This document shows, piece after piece, positions 51,059 through 60,452 of a stretch of DNA of 64,000 nucleotides. The notes under the pieces are model-generated. The model saw only the letters and a list, made by a program, of their open reading frames with translations, had not been told where the DNA came from and did not search any database. Both the position numbers and the translations under genes were made by a program. The DNA comes from JAYYZW01 sp965217605 (lineage in GTDB: Bacteria > Pseudomonadota > Gammaproteobacteria > Ga0077536). Position 1 is the stretch's first letter. Each line of letters starts with the position of its first letter. The DNA is taken from positions 372,001 through 436,000 of the forward strand of contig CBDCJB010000012.1 in assembly GCA_965217605.1 (NCBI GenBank), in the 5' to 3' direction.

Positions 51059-51385
51059 ATGAGCGAAAACATGATTCACGTTACCGACGACTCGTTCGAT
51101 TCGGACGTCTTACAATCCGAAACGCCGGTCCTCGTTGACTATTGGGCGGAGTGGTGTAGCCCGTGCAAGATGATAGCGCCAATTCTCGACGAGGTCTCAT
51201 CGGAGTACACCGATAAAATCAGAGTTGCGAAACTTGATGTCGATGAAAATAAGGCGACGATGATGAAGTATGGCATTCGTGGCGTACCCACCCTGATGCT
51301 GTTCAAGGAAGGCAATATCGTGGCTACACATGTCGGCGCTTTGACGAAATCACAATTGACCGCGTTCATAGACAGTAACGTCTGA
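51059..51385 (+). CDS. trxA: Thioredoxin 1
   Basis: A 108-aa thioredoxin of normal length. The active site is WCSPC (about 32-36) instead of the usual WCGPC, with the buried Asp in VLVDYWAEW and the cis-Pro in RGVPTLMLF conserved. It reduces protein disulfides in the cytoplasm. The Gly-to-Ser change sits between the redox cysteines and could shift redox potential slightly. rho follows 217 bp downstream. Confidence 0.95.
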   Translation: MSENMIHVTDDSFDSDVLQSETPVLVDYWAEWCSPCKMIAPILDEVSSEYTDKIRVAKLDVDENKATMMKYGIRGVPTLMLFKEGNIVATHVGALTKSQLTAFIDSNV

Positions 51386-51602
51386 TTCCATACCGATACC
51401 GCGGGCGGTCGACGTTTCGGCCGGGCCGTAGATGATGGAACTGCGCAGGACAAAGGGGAGGTAGACGCCACTCGAGTTGCGTGCTATCGTTTTTATTACC
51501 GGTCCAAGCAACCTGCCAGGGCCCGGCCTCCACAACGACACTTGATTCACTCCACAGCGCGCGTGGTCTCGCGTGCAATGCAAGCCTTCCTTCAAGCTCA
51601 TG

Positions 51603-52859
51603 ATGAACCTGACAGAACTCAAGCAAAAACCGGCATCAGAACTCGTAGAAATTGCGGACGATATGGGCCTCGACGGCGTCGCCCGCTCGCGCAAGCAGGA
51701 TGTGATATTCGGCATCCTCAAAGCGCATGCAAAACAGGGGGAAGACATATCCGGCGACGGCGTACTCGAAATCCTCCAGGACGGTTTCGGATTCCTCAGG
51801 TCTGCGGACTGCTCCTATCTCGCCGGACCGGACGATATCTACGTTTCACCCAGCCAGATCCGCCGGTTCAACCTCCGAACGGGAGACACCATCTCAGGCA
51901 AAATCAGGCCGCCGAAGGACGGTGAACGATACTTCGCTTTGTTAAAAGTGGGAGAAATCAATTTCGAGCCGCCGGAAAACGCGAAGAACAAGGTCCTCTT
52001 CGAAAACCTCACCCCGTTGTTTCCGCAGGAACGCATGGTGCTCGAACTCGGAAACGGCAGTACGGAAGACTTGACCCCAAGAGTGATCGACCTTGCTTCG
52101 CCGATCGGTAAGGGCCAGCGCGGTCTCGTTATTTCACCGCCCAAGGCCGGTAAGACCATGATGCTGCAAAGCATCGCCCATTCGATAGAGGTCAATCATC
52201 CGGACTGTTATCTGATCGTGCTGCTCATCGACGAGCGGCCGGAAGAAGTCACGGAGATGCAGCGTTCGGTACGTGGCGAAGTCATTTCGAGCACCTTCGA
52301 CGAACCCGCCAGCCGTCACGTTCAAGTCGCCGAGATGGTGATCGAAAAAGCCAAACGACTGGTGGAGCACAAGCGTGATGTCGTCATCGTGCTGGATTCG
52401 ATTACCCGTCTCGCGCGCGCCTACAACACCGTCGTACCTTCGTCCGGCAAGGTTCTCACAGGCGGCGTCGACGCCAATGCCCTGCAGCGACCGAAACGGT
52501 TTTTCGGCGCAGCGCGTAATATCGAAGAAGGCGGCAGCTTGACCATCATGGCGACCGCCCTCATCGATACGGGTTCGCGTATGGACGACGTTATCTATGA
52601 AGAATTTAAGGGTACGGGAAATATGGAAATCCATCTCGACCGCAAGATATCCGAGAAGCGGGTATTCCCCGCCGTTAATATCAATCGCTCGGGGACACGG
52701 CGTGAAGAGATCATCACCAAGCCCGACGAGCTACAGAAAATCTGGATCTTGCGTAAGCTGCTGCATCCGATGGAAGAAGCCGCTGCCATGGAATTTCTGC
52801 TCGAACGGCTCAAGGCGACTAAGAACAATGCTGAATTTTTCGATGCGATGAAGCGCTGA
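51603..52859 (+). CDS. rho: Transcription termination factor Rho
   Basis: A 418-aa hexameric RNA helicase. Starts MNLTELKQKPASELVEIA, with the RNA-binding OSB fold DGFGFLRS and YVSPSQIRRF, the P-loop GLVISPPKAGKTMML, Walker B VVIVLDSITRLARAYN, the Q-loop VVPSSGKVLTGGVD and the R-loop GSLTIMATALIDTGSRMDD. Full length. The 217-bp leader after trxA could hold regulation but no clear site was identified. Confidence 0.97.
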   Translation: MNLTELKQKPASELVEIADDMGLDGVARSRKQDVIFGILKAHAKQGEDISGDGVLEILQDGFGFLRSADCSYLAGPDDIYVSPSQIRRFNLRTGDTISGKIRPPKDGERYFALLKVGEINFEPPENAKNKVLFENLTPLFPQERMVLELGNGSTEDLTPRVIDLASPIGKGQRGLVISPPKAGKTMMLQSIAHSIEVNHPDCYLIVLLIDERPEEVTEMQRSVRGEVISSTFDEPASRHVQVAEMVIEKAKRLVEHKRDVVIVLDSITRLARAYNTVVPSSGKVLTGGVDANALQRPKRFFGAARNIEEGGSLTIMATALIDTGSRMDDVIYEEFKGTGNMEIHLDRKISEKRVFPAVNINRSGTRREEIITKPDELQKIWILRKLLHPMEEAAAMEFLLERLKATKNNAEFFDAMKR

Positions 52860-52889
52860 GCGCCCCGAGCGATATCGATTAGGCGACGC

Positions 52890-53234
52890 CTAGCCGGGTG
52901 GCCAGCTGAAACGCCTACCTCCGAGCATGTGGACGTGCAGATGAAAGACACTCTGTCCAACGGCCGCGCCATTATTGATGACTAGGCGGAACGCATCCCT
53001 AAAGCCCCGCTCTGCCGCGATCTCTCCGCATTTAACGAGTAGATACCCCAAGACCTCCGCGTCATCTGCCTCAGCCTGCGCCACCATCGGTATAGGTTTT
53101 TTCGGACACACCAATACATGCATCGGCGCTTGCGGATTGACGTCGTTGAACGCGATCACGCGGTCGTCTTCATAGACGATTTCTGCGGGGATTTCGCGGG
53201 CGATGATTTTCTCGAACAAGGTCAATTCAGTCAT
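52890..53234 (-). CDS. hinT: HIT-family protein HinT
   Basis: A 114-aa purine-nucleoside phosphoramidase. The triad motif is HLHVHMLGGR near the C-terminus (H-x-H-x-H), with the GQSVFHLHVH context of HinT. These enzymes hydrolyse adenylylated amines and acyl-AMPs; some HIT proteins act on APS. The start overlaps the sat stop by 8 bp, so translational coupling with sat is likely. Confidence 0.93.
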   Translation of the reverse strand: MTELTLFEKIIAREIPAEIVYEDDRVIAFNDVNPQAPMHVLVCPKKPIPMVAQAEADDAEVLGYLLVKCGEIAAERGFRDAFRLVINNGAAVGQSVFHLHVHMLGGRRFSWPPG

Positions 53235-54426
53235 CCGAACCTCCTGCGTTTTGATAAAAGCGCATCAAGATTTCAGCGACTTCGGGCCGCGCGAATTCCT
53301 GTGGCAGTGATTCGCCCGCGGCAAGCATTTCACGGACGCGCGTTCCCGAGAGCAAGACGAAATCCTCGGCGCTGTGATCGGGCGCATCGCGCATCATGAC
53401 GACCCGATTCAGTTTCTTGGAATACGCGGTATGGTCGGCTTCGAAGATCTCGATCTCGAGCACGCCGGGCGGCACGTTCTCTCGGAACACGTCCTGCGCT
53501 TCGAATGGGCCGTAATAATCGCCCACGCCGGCGTGATCGCGGCCGACGATCAGGTGGGTGCATCCCGCGTTCTGCCGAAAGATTGCGTGCAGTATCGCCT
53601 CCCGAGGTCCAGCGTAGAGCATATCGAAGCCGTACCCGGTGACCATGACCGTATTGTCGGGGAAATAGACGTCGACCATTTTGCGGATCGCCGCGTCACG
53701 CACATCGGCGGGAATATCCCCGGGTTTTAATTTTCCAAGCAACATGTGGATGAGGACGCCGTCCGCATCCACCGATGCCTGCGCCATTTTGCACAATTCT
53801 TCGTGGGCGCGATGCATCGGATTACGGGTCTGAAATGCGACCACTCGATTCCATCCCCGCTTTTGTATCTCTTCGCGGATCTGGACCGCGGTTCGAAAGG
53901 TCGCGGGAAAATCCGCCTCGAAATAGCTGTAGTTCAATACGTCGACCGGCCCGGATACTGAAATCGAACCTTGGCTTAGAAAATTCGCAACACCCGGATG
54001 TGCCTCGTCCAGGGTGCCAAACACGGCTTGCGTGATGGCATGAAAATCGGCCTTGGAGAGCGTCTCTATCTTGTCGACGTACTGAATGGCCAACACCGAA
54101 TCACCTTCGATGTTGGGATCGCGTAGGGCAACGCGCTCACCTGCTTTCAGTCCCTGAGCATCCGGAACCAGATTCAAACAGGGGACGGGCCAGAAAAGGC
54201 CGGACGCCGTTCGCATGTCCCGCGCGATCCCGAGCGCGTCGTTACGATCGTGATATCCGGACAGCGGCGAAAAATACCCGGCGCCAAGCATCACCGCGTT
54301 CGCGGCGGCCGCTGAGGACACGGTCAACGTCGGTAGCGACGCGGCAGCTGAAGATAATTCTTGTCGTTGGATCTCATCGGCGACGATGCGTGGATCGAGC
54401 GCGTCGGTTCCATGGGGCTTGATCAA
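53227..54426 (-). CDS. sat: Sulfate adenylyltransferase (ATP sulfurylase), homo-oligomeric Sat type
   Basis: A 399-aa protein with PUA-like and catalytic domains: FQTRNPMHRAHEELCKMA carries the QxRNP and HxxH motifs, VGRDHAGVGDYYGPF and MMRDAPDHSAEDFVLLSGTRVR are family hallmarks. This Sat type interconverts sulfate + ATP with APS + PPi; in sulfur oxidisers it runs toward ATP, in sulfate reducers toward APS. No aprAB or cys genes lie in the window, so the direction cannot be settled. Confidence 0.95.
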   Translation of the reverse strand: MIKPHGTDALDPRIVADEIQRQELSSAAASLPTLTVSSAAAANAVMLGAGYFSPLSGYHDRNDALGIARDMRTASGLFWPVPCLNLVPDAQGLKAGERVALRDPNIEGDSVLAIQYVDKIETLSKADFHAITQAVFGTLDEAHPGVANFLSQGSISVSGPVDVLNYSYFEADFPATFRTAVQIREEIQKRGWNRVVAFQTRNPMHRAHEELCKMAQASVDADGVLIHMLLGKLKPGDIPADVRDAAIRKMVDVYFPDNTVMVTGYGFDMLYAGPREAILHAIFRQNAGCTHLIVGRDHAGVGDYYGPFEAQDVFRENVPPGVLEIEIFEADHTAYSKKLNRVVMMRDAPDHSAEDFVLLSGTRVREMLAAGESLPQEFARPEVAEILMRFYQNAGGSDD

Positions 54427-54451
54427 GACTCGTTACTCTATGCGCCTACAA

Positions 54452-55039
54452 TTAAGTCACCGCGTCAGGCGTAGATCGCCTAGCAACCAGAACGGACTGA
54501 TGCCCTTCTCGGATGATATCGGCGCAGTGCAGCTTAAAAACACCGGCCTTGCGATCCTCGAAAAAGAACTTGAGCGTATGTGTGATCGTCGGAAATGCAA
54601 GTTCAGGCCAGGGAATCTCGGCTTCGCGATAGAGCTTGCATTCCAGGCTCTCATCACCGGCCGAAAAATCGAGGACCGGCAGGCTTGCGCGGAACATCAT
54701 GTAGACCTGGTTGATCTGGGGCAGGCTGAATACCGCGAACAGATCGAGAATCTCGACCTGTGTTTCCGCTTCTTCCCAGGTTTCGCGTGCCGCGGCTTCG
54801 GGCGTCGTTTCACCGTTTTCCATGAATCCCGCAGGTAGCGTCCAGCGGCCGAGACGCGGCTCAATCGCACGTTTGCATAACAGGATCTGGTCTTCCCACA
54901 CGGGAATACAGCCGGCCACGATCTTCGGATTCTGATAGAAGATCTCGCCGCAAGCGCCGCAGGTATGGCGTGGACGATTATCATCGTCCGGGGTGCGCCA
55001 TAGCATGTTTTCGGATCCGCAGCGGCTACAAAACTTCAA
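54452..55039 (-). CDS. Nudix hydrolase with N-terminal zinc ribbon
   Basis: A 195-aa protein starting at a TTG (overlapping the tesA stop) so that the CxxC...CxxC zinc ribbon (FCSRCGSE and HTCGACGEIF) is included. The Nudix box is present (GFMENGETTPEAAARETWEEAE, residues about 72-93). Such zinc-ribbon Nudix proteins hydrolyse NAD-like or ADP-ribose-type pyrophosphates; substrate unknown. Located between tesA and sat on the same strand. Confidence 0.85.
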   Translation of the reverse strand: MKFCSRCGSENMLWRTPDDDNRPRHTCGACGEIFYQNPKIVAGCIPVWEDQILLCKRAIEPRLGRWTLPAGFMENGETTPEAAARETWEEAETQVEILDLFAVFSLPQINQVYMMFRASLPVLDFSAGDESLECKLYREAEIPWPELAFPTITHTLKFFFEDRKAGVFKLHCADIIREGHQSVLVARRSTPDAVT

Positions 55040-55716
55040 AAGTAATCGTCCAATTCACCGCCGGGATCCGTGCTGTCGTTGGAATCGAGCGCCTTGGTGA
55101 TCGTGGGCCACAACGTATCGAGTATCTGCGGTTGTACTTCTGCGGTCGGATGTAGGCGGTCTTGCTGAAAGGCGTTTCGATTAGTGGCAAAGCGTTCGAG
55201 CATAAACGGCGCATAGAGTACTTCGTCATCACCGCCTAGGTTGTCGAAAACGTCTTCGAAGCTCTCCGTGTAATTCGGACCGTAATTGGGTGGAATCCGA
55301 ACTTTCACCAATACCACAGAAGCGCCGATGACTTTGGCCGAATCGATCATCCGGGCCAGATTTTTTCGAATTTCGGTAATCTCAATGCCGCGCAAGCCGT
55401 CGTTCGCGCCGAGTGCGATGAGTACCACGCCGGGGTCGTGCTTCGTAATGAGCGGCCCAAGCCGGCGTGCGCCGCCCCTGGTTGTATCTCCACTGATGCT
55501 GGCATTCACGACCTGATGCCCATAGCCTCGTTCTTGCAGACGCTGTTGTAGCAGACTCGGCCAGCTTTCTTCCACGCTAATTCCATAACCAGCGCTTAAA
55601 CTATCGCCTACAACGAGAACCGGCTTTTCGCCCGCGCCAACTGCCGCTCGACTTACACCGAATATCGCAAAAACGATAATGATGAACCACGCCCGTGAAA
55701 ACTCCGGCTTACCCAT
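55036..55716 (-). CDS. tesA: Periplasmic acyl-CoA thioesterase I / arylesterase (GDSL family)
   Basis: A 226-aa SGNH hydrolase. Signal peptide about 8-29, block I VVGDSLSAGYGI (nucleophile S39), block III GANDGLRG and block V DRLHPTAEVQ (catalytic Asp/His). ATG 55716 gives a proper signal peptide; a longer frame to 55881 is antisense to ybbA. It diverges from ybbA with overlapping 5' ends (about 38 bp), the same neighbourhood as tesA-ybbA-ybbP of E. coli. Confidence 0.92.
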   Translation of the reverse strand: MGKPEFSRAWFIIIVFAIFGVSRAAVGAGEKPVLVVGDSLSAGYGISVEESWPSLLQQRLQERGYGHQVVNASISGDTTRGGARRLGPLITKHDPGVVLIALGANDGLRGIEITEIRKNLARMIDSAKVIGASVVLVKVRIPPNYGPNYTESFEDVFDNLGGDDEVLYAPFMLERFATNRNAFQQDRLHPTAEVQPQILDTLWPTITKALDSNDSTDPGGELDDYF

Positions 55717-56374
55717 CGTCAATGCTGAAGGTGTCTCCAAGGTCGTCACAGGCCCGAGCGGCGATTTACGAATTCTCGATGATATCAATTTTGCCGTCAG
55801 CGCTCGCGAGCGCGTTGCCGTCATGGGCGTTTCCGGCTCGGGTAAATCGACCATGCTGGGCTTATTGGCCGGTCTCGACACGGCGACTCAGGGATCTGTC
55901 CACGTGCTGGATCATTCCCTCGCGGAGATGAACGAGGATGAGCGCGCGCAACTACGCCGGCGTCATGTCGGCTTTGTATTTCAAGCCTTCCATCTAGTCG
56001 CCAGCTTTACCGCGGCGGAGAACGTGATGTTGCCGTTGGAGCTAAAAGGCGAGCCGGATGCGTATGACAAAGCGCACGAGATGTTGGGCCGTGTCGGACT
56101 GGACGCGCCTGCGCAACACTATCCGCGGCAATTATCCGGTGGCGAGCAACAGCGCGTCGCGCTAGCCCGCGCCTTTTGTACCTCTCCCGCCATCCTGTTT
56201 GCCGATGAACCAACCGGCAACCTCGATGCGAAAACGGCACGGACCGTGATCGACTTGCTATTCGAGTTGAACGCCGATTTCGGTACGACCCTGATCGTCG
56301 TCACCCACGATCACCAGATCGCCGATCATTGCGATCGGCGCATCACGTTGGCCGGAGGGCGTATCGTTGCCTGA
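55679..56374 (+). CDS. ybbA: ABC transporter ATP-binding protein, YbbA/LolD-like
   Basis: A 231-aa ATPase: Walker A GVSGSGKST, signature LSGGEQQRVALARA, Walker B ILFADEPTGNLD, H-loop VVTHD. It belongs to the MacB/LolD class that partners FtsX-like permeases; with the next gene it forms a YbbAP-type transporter. ATG 55679 or 55682 (MMNH) lacks a clear ribosome-binding site and lies inside the tesA 5' coding region. It overlaps the permease by 8 bp. Confidence 0.9.
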   Translation: MMNHARENSGLPIVNAEGVSKVVTGPSGDLRILDDINFAVSARERVAVMGVSGSGKSTMLGLLAGLDTATQGSVHVLDHSLAEMNEDERAQLRRRHVGFVFQAFHLVASFTAAENVMLPLELKGEPDAYDKAHEMLGRVGLDAPAQHYPRQLSGGEQQRVALARAFCTSPAILFADEPTGNLDAKTARTVIDLLFELNADFGTTLIVVTHDHQIADHCDRRITLAGGRIVA

Positions 56375-58879
56375 CGGACATGCAATAAGGCGGCACGCTT
56401 ACCTAGCCGTGCTCGCATGGCGGTTGTTCACGCGGGACTTGGTGAGTGGCCGTTTGCTGATCATGTTGTTCGCCACGATCATCGCAGTTGGCAGCACAGT
56501 ATCCGTCAGCCTGCTGGTTACTCGCGTCGAACACGTATTGATCGCCGAATCGAGCGCCTTGCTCGCCGCCGACCTTGCGATCGTTACCAATGATCCGCCA
56601 CCACCGGAATACGAACGCGATGCGCGCGCTCTCGGTTTAGCTACGGCGCGGTCGGCGAGCATGAGAAGCGTCGTGACATATGGCGACCGTTTACAACTCG
56701 TGATCCTGAAAGCGGTCAGTGCGAATTACCCATTACGTGGACAGCTGGAATTCGCCGAAAAACCACTAGGCCTTCCCATCAAATCGAAAAGTGGCCCCGC
56801 AGCCGGAGAAGTTTGGGCTGACGCGACGCTATTCCGATTACTCGATGCAAATGTCGGTGATACCGTTACCGTAGGGCGCGCTACATTACATCTCGGGAAA
56901 GTGCTGGTTTTCGAGCCGGATCGTGGTCGAGATCTCTTTTCTTTCGCGCCGCGTCTACTCATGCATTACGATGATCTGGCTGCAACCGATCTCATCGTTG
57001 CGGGCAGCCGTGTACGTTACACGAACTTGATCGCCGGTCCCGCCGACACCGTTACTCGATACCGCAACGCACTCGACCTGCCTACCGGTCACACTGCGCT
57101 CGATCCCCGCGGCGCACGTCCGGAAATGCGCTCAGCGTTCTCACAAGCAGAACGGTTTTTGGCGTTGGCGGCGTTCTCCGGTGTGCTGCTCGCCACGATA
57201 GGGATCGCCCTCGCTGCTTCGAGCTACAGCGATTATCACGAGCAAACGACCGCCATCGTCAAAACGCTCGGGCTGACGCGTGGTGAGATCATCTCGTTGT
57301 TTTCGTTTGAACTCATGTATCTGGCGTTGCTGTCGACTTGTCTCGGTGATGCCCTGGCGGTATTCGCGCATTCGTTTATGGTCACGCAATTTCTCCCGTC
57401 GGCGTCAGTCTCCGGGGTTGGGCTGCCGCTCGTCCCCCTGCTGCACGGCGGCGTCATTGCAACCATCGCCTTGATCGGTTTCGGGCTTCCAACCTTGATG
57501 CGGCTCAGCCACATCCCGGTCATCGCAATCCTCGCCCGCGACCGCGTCGCGGTCACGCGACCGACGATATCAGCAGGCGCGACGATGGCCTTATCTATCT
57601 TGCTCATTACGCCGTGGCACGTGGGTAATCCCAAACTCATCACCTTAACCTTGGGTGGAATGTTAATCTCGGCGATGACCCTCGCCGGGGCGGCCTATGC
57701 GATGGTGCAGTTCATGGGCCGTTTGCGCGGGCGCACGTCCATGAGCTGGCGTTTTGGTCTGGCTAATATCGCCAGGCGCGCCCGCCTCAGCGTTTTGCAA
57801 AGCACGGCTGTCGGCCTCGGTATCGCCATCATCCTGTTGCTCGGTCTAGTCCGCAACGACCTCGTCGAACAGTGGTCGGAGCGGTTACCACCGGACGCAC
57901 CGAATCATTTCTTGATCAACGTGCAGGAAGATGAAGTCGAATCGATGATGGTGTTTCTAAAGTCACGTGCTCCGGGAGCCGAACGATTTTATCCGATGGT
58001 GCGAGGCCGCCTTACCGCGATCAACGATCGGGCGGTGCGCCCGGAGGACTATGCTGAACCGCGTGCCCGGCGTCTCGCCAATCGTGAATTCAACCTTTCC
58101 TGGTCTAGCACCTTAAAGCGCGATAACCGTCTCGTTGCCGGTCGCTGGTGGAGCAATCCGACTTCGAATGGCGAGCTATCAGTCGAGGAAGGCATCGCAG
58201 AGACCCTTGATATTGCGCTTGATGACGTATTGACCTTTACGGTCGCGGGCAGTCCGATTACGGGCCGGGTGACGAGTTTGAGGCACGTTGATTGGGAGAA
58301 TTTCGAAGGCAATTTTTTGTCGTAACCACGCCCGATCTGTTGCAAGGTTTGCCAGCAACGTTCATCACGAGTTTTCGATTAGACCCAACCGATCAGTGGA
58401 TCATGCCGAAACTCGTTGCTCGATACCCAAGCGTTACGGTTATTGACGTGGATGCGTTGATGCATCAGGTGCGTCATGTCATGGATCGCGTATCCGACGC
58501 TCTGCTGTGGGTGTTTTTGTTTTCGTTGTGTGCAGGCCTGCTGGTGCTTGCGGCTGCGGTTCAAACCAGTCAGCGCGAACGCGTGCTCGATACGGTGCTG
58601 CTCAAAACACTCGGCGCTTCGCAAGGCTTCATCCACCGAACGATGTTGCTCGAATTTGCCCTGCTCGGGCTGCTCGCCGGGCTGATTGCGAGCCTAGGCG
58701 CGGTGGGAACGGGTTGGATACTGGCGCAAACCGTTCTGGATATTCCCTACCAACCCGAGTGGACTATCGTCGCGTTCGGCATCATCGGCGGGGTCGTCGG
58801 CGTAACGCTGACCGGCATCACGGTTCTCGGGAAGGTATTGCGGCAGCCGGTGATGAACGGGCTACGTGAATCGCTGTGA
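56367..58879 (+). pseudogene. ybbP: FtsX-like permease (YbbP-type), split by a -1 frameshift at a T6 tract
   Basis: The first frame (56367-58325, 652 aa) has an N-terminal span, a large periplasmic domain, a transmembrane core (about 250-460) and a second periplasmic domain; it stops just after WENFEGNFLS. The second frame continues from NFFVVTTPDLLQGLPATFIT through three membrane helices to 58879. A single extra T in the run at 58313-58318 would fuse them to about 837 aa, near the length of YbbP. The site reads AAT TTT TTG, a T-TTT-TTG slippery heptamer. It could be a disabled gene, programmed or phase-variable slippage, or a sequencing error. Confidence 0.85.
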
Positions 58880-58904
58880 TTCGATTCGCCCGGGTCAACC
58901 GAAT

Positions 58905-59267
58905 CTATTCCAGCCGTTCGTCATCTTCCTCACGCCACGGCGGGCTGACTACGGCGATAAACCTGAGCACGCGATCCGTGATATTTTCGATCCACTGCTC
59001 GGCGCCGCCCGGGATCAACACGGCGTCGCCGCTCGCGACGTCGGCTATTTCGTCGTCAATATGCATCCGTCCATGGCCGTCGATGACGTAGTAGACTTCG
59101 GTCTGGCGCAAACGGTGTCGATAACTACGCTCGCCGGGGTCGACCTCGGCGAGCGCAAACGAATATGGCAACTCGATGGGATCGTTTTTCGCATGCAGCA
59201 GTTCGAAAATCCGGCATCCGTCCTTGGCCAACAGCGGCGGACATGCAGCAAGTGACTTGATCAGCAT
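58905..59267 (-). CDS. Cupin-domain protein
   Basis: A 120-aa single-domain cupin. Motif 1 is partial (RQTEVYYVIDGHGRMHID) and motif 2 is GDAVLIPGGAEQWIENI; the classic metal-binding His pair is incomplete, so metal binding is uncertain. ATG 59267 has GGAG 6 bp upstream; ATG 59279 is an alternative. It diverges from hemH. Role unknown: many such proteins bind small metabolites. Confidence 0.75.
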   Translation of the reverse strand: MLIKSLAACPPLLAKDGCRIFELLHAKNDPIELPYSFALAEVDPGERSYRHRLRQTEVYYVIDGHGRMHIDDEIADVASGDAVLIPGGAEQWIENITDRVLRFIAVVSPPWREEDDERLE

Positions 59268-59333
59268 CGTCGTCTCCATGTGTCCGGAATGCGCGGCAAT
59301 CATAGCTCCAATCCGCGGTACTACCGTTCGCTA

Positions 59334-60443
59334 ATGCCTCATTTTTCGGGCGATGAAGATTTGAAACACGGTCGCAAGCATCGCATCGGGGTGCTGTTGT
59401 GCAATGTAGGGACGCCCGACGCGCCCACGCCGCGAGCCGTGCGGCGCTATCTGGCCGAGTTTTTGAGCGATCCGCGCATCGTCGAGCTTCCTCGTATGCT
59501 ATGGCTGCCGATCCTGTACGGCGCCATTCTCACGACGAGACCAAGGCGCTCAGCGCGTGCGTATCGCGCCATTTGGACGTCGGAAGGCTCGCCATTACTG
59601 GTGCAATCCGAACGCTTGATCGCCGCGCTCGGGCGCAATTTCGAAGCAAAGCACGGTGACGACCTGGCCGTTGGGCTCGGCATGCGTTACGGCAAGCCGT
59701 CCATCGCGAGCGCATTCGATCAGCTGCTGGCACTCAACGCGCGGCGCATCCTGGTCATGCCGCTTTATCCTCAATACGCGGGGGCGACTACGGCGTCGGT
59801 TTATGACGCGGTATTCGCGCATTGCGGCAAGCTGCGCTGGGTTCCCGAACTTCGCTTCGTCGGCGAATACCATGCTGACGAGCGTTACATCAATGCCCTG
59901 TGTCAATCGATCGCGGAATTCTGGTCCGCCCACGGCCGTGGCGAACGATTGCTCCTGTCGTTTCACGGCATACCGCGCGATTATTCTCTGGCGGGCGATC
60001 CCTACGAATACCAATGCCAGGCAACCGGCCGCCTCGTGGCAGAGCGTCTCGATTTAAAACCTGACGCATGGGCGCTCAGCTTTCAATCGCGCATCGGCCC
60101 GCGGCGGTGGCTCGAGCCTTACACCGACGACAAGCTTGCCGAATGGGCGCGCGAAGGTATCGAACGGGTTGACGTCGTATGCCCCGGCTTCGCGGTGGAC
60201 TGTCTCGAAACGCTGGAAGAAATAGTCATGGCAAGCGCGGCTTTGTTCCGCCAGGCCGGCGGTGGTGAACTTCGATATATCCCGGCGTTGAATGATGATC
60301 CCGCGCACGTCACCGCACTCGAGAACCTAATCTCGGATCACCTCAGGGCTTGGATCGATGCACCGGGGCGTTCCCCCGATCAAGAGCAAACCGATCGTTC
60401 AGCCGCCGCCGAGCGCGCCCATGCCGCCGGGGCGCCCCGCTGA
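59334..60443 (+). CDS. hemH: Ferrochelatase
   Basis: HemH inserts Fe2+ into protoporphyrin IX, the last step of protoheme synthesis. The 369-aa protein shows IGVLLCNVGTPDAPTP, GSPLLVQSERL, MRYGKPSIASA, MPLYPQYAG, the active-site His in LLLSFHGIP, QSRIGPRRWLEPYTD and the DVVCPGFAVDCLETLEEI signature with the catalytic Glu. A Pro/Ala/Arg-rich tail of about 25 aa extends beyond the usual end. ATG 59334 is chosen; upstream in-frame codons cross the divergent cupin start. Confidence 0.95.
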   Translation: MPHFSGDEDLKHGRKHRIGVLLCNVGTPDAPTPRAVRRYLAEFLSDPRIVELPRMLWLPILYGAILTTRPRRSARAYRAIWTSEGSPLLVQSERLIAALGRNFEAKHGDDLAVGLGMRYGKPSIASAFDQLLALNARRILVMPLYPQYAGATTASVYDAVFAHCGKLRWVPELRFVGEYHADERYINALCQSIAEFWSAHGRGERLLLSFHGIPRDYSLAGDPYEYQCQATGRLVAERLDLKPDAWALSFQSRIGPRRWLEPYTDDKLAEWAREGIERVDVVCPGFAVDCLETLEEIVMASAALFRQAGGGELRYIPALNDDPAHVTALENLISDHLRAWIDAPGRSPDQEQTDRSAAAERAHAAGAPR

Positions 60444-60452
60444 CCGCAGGTT

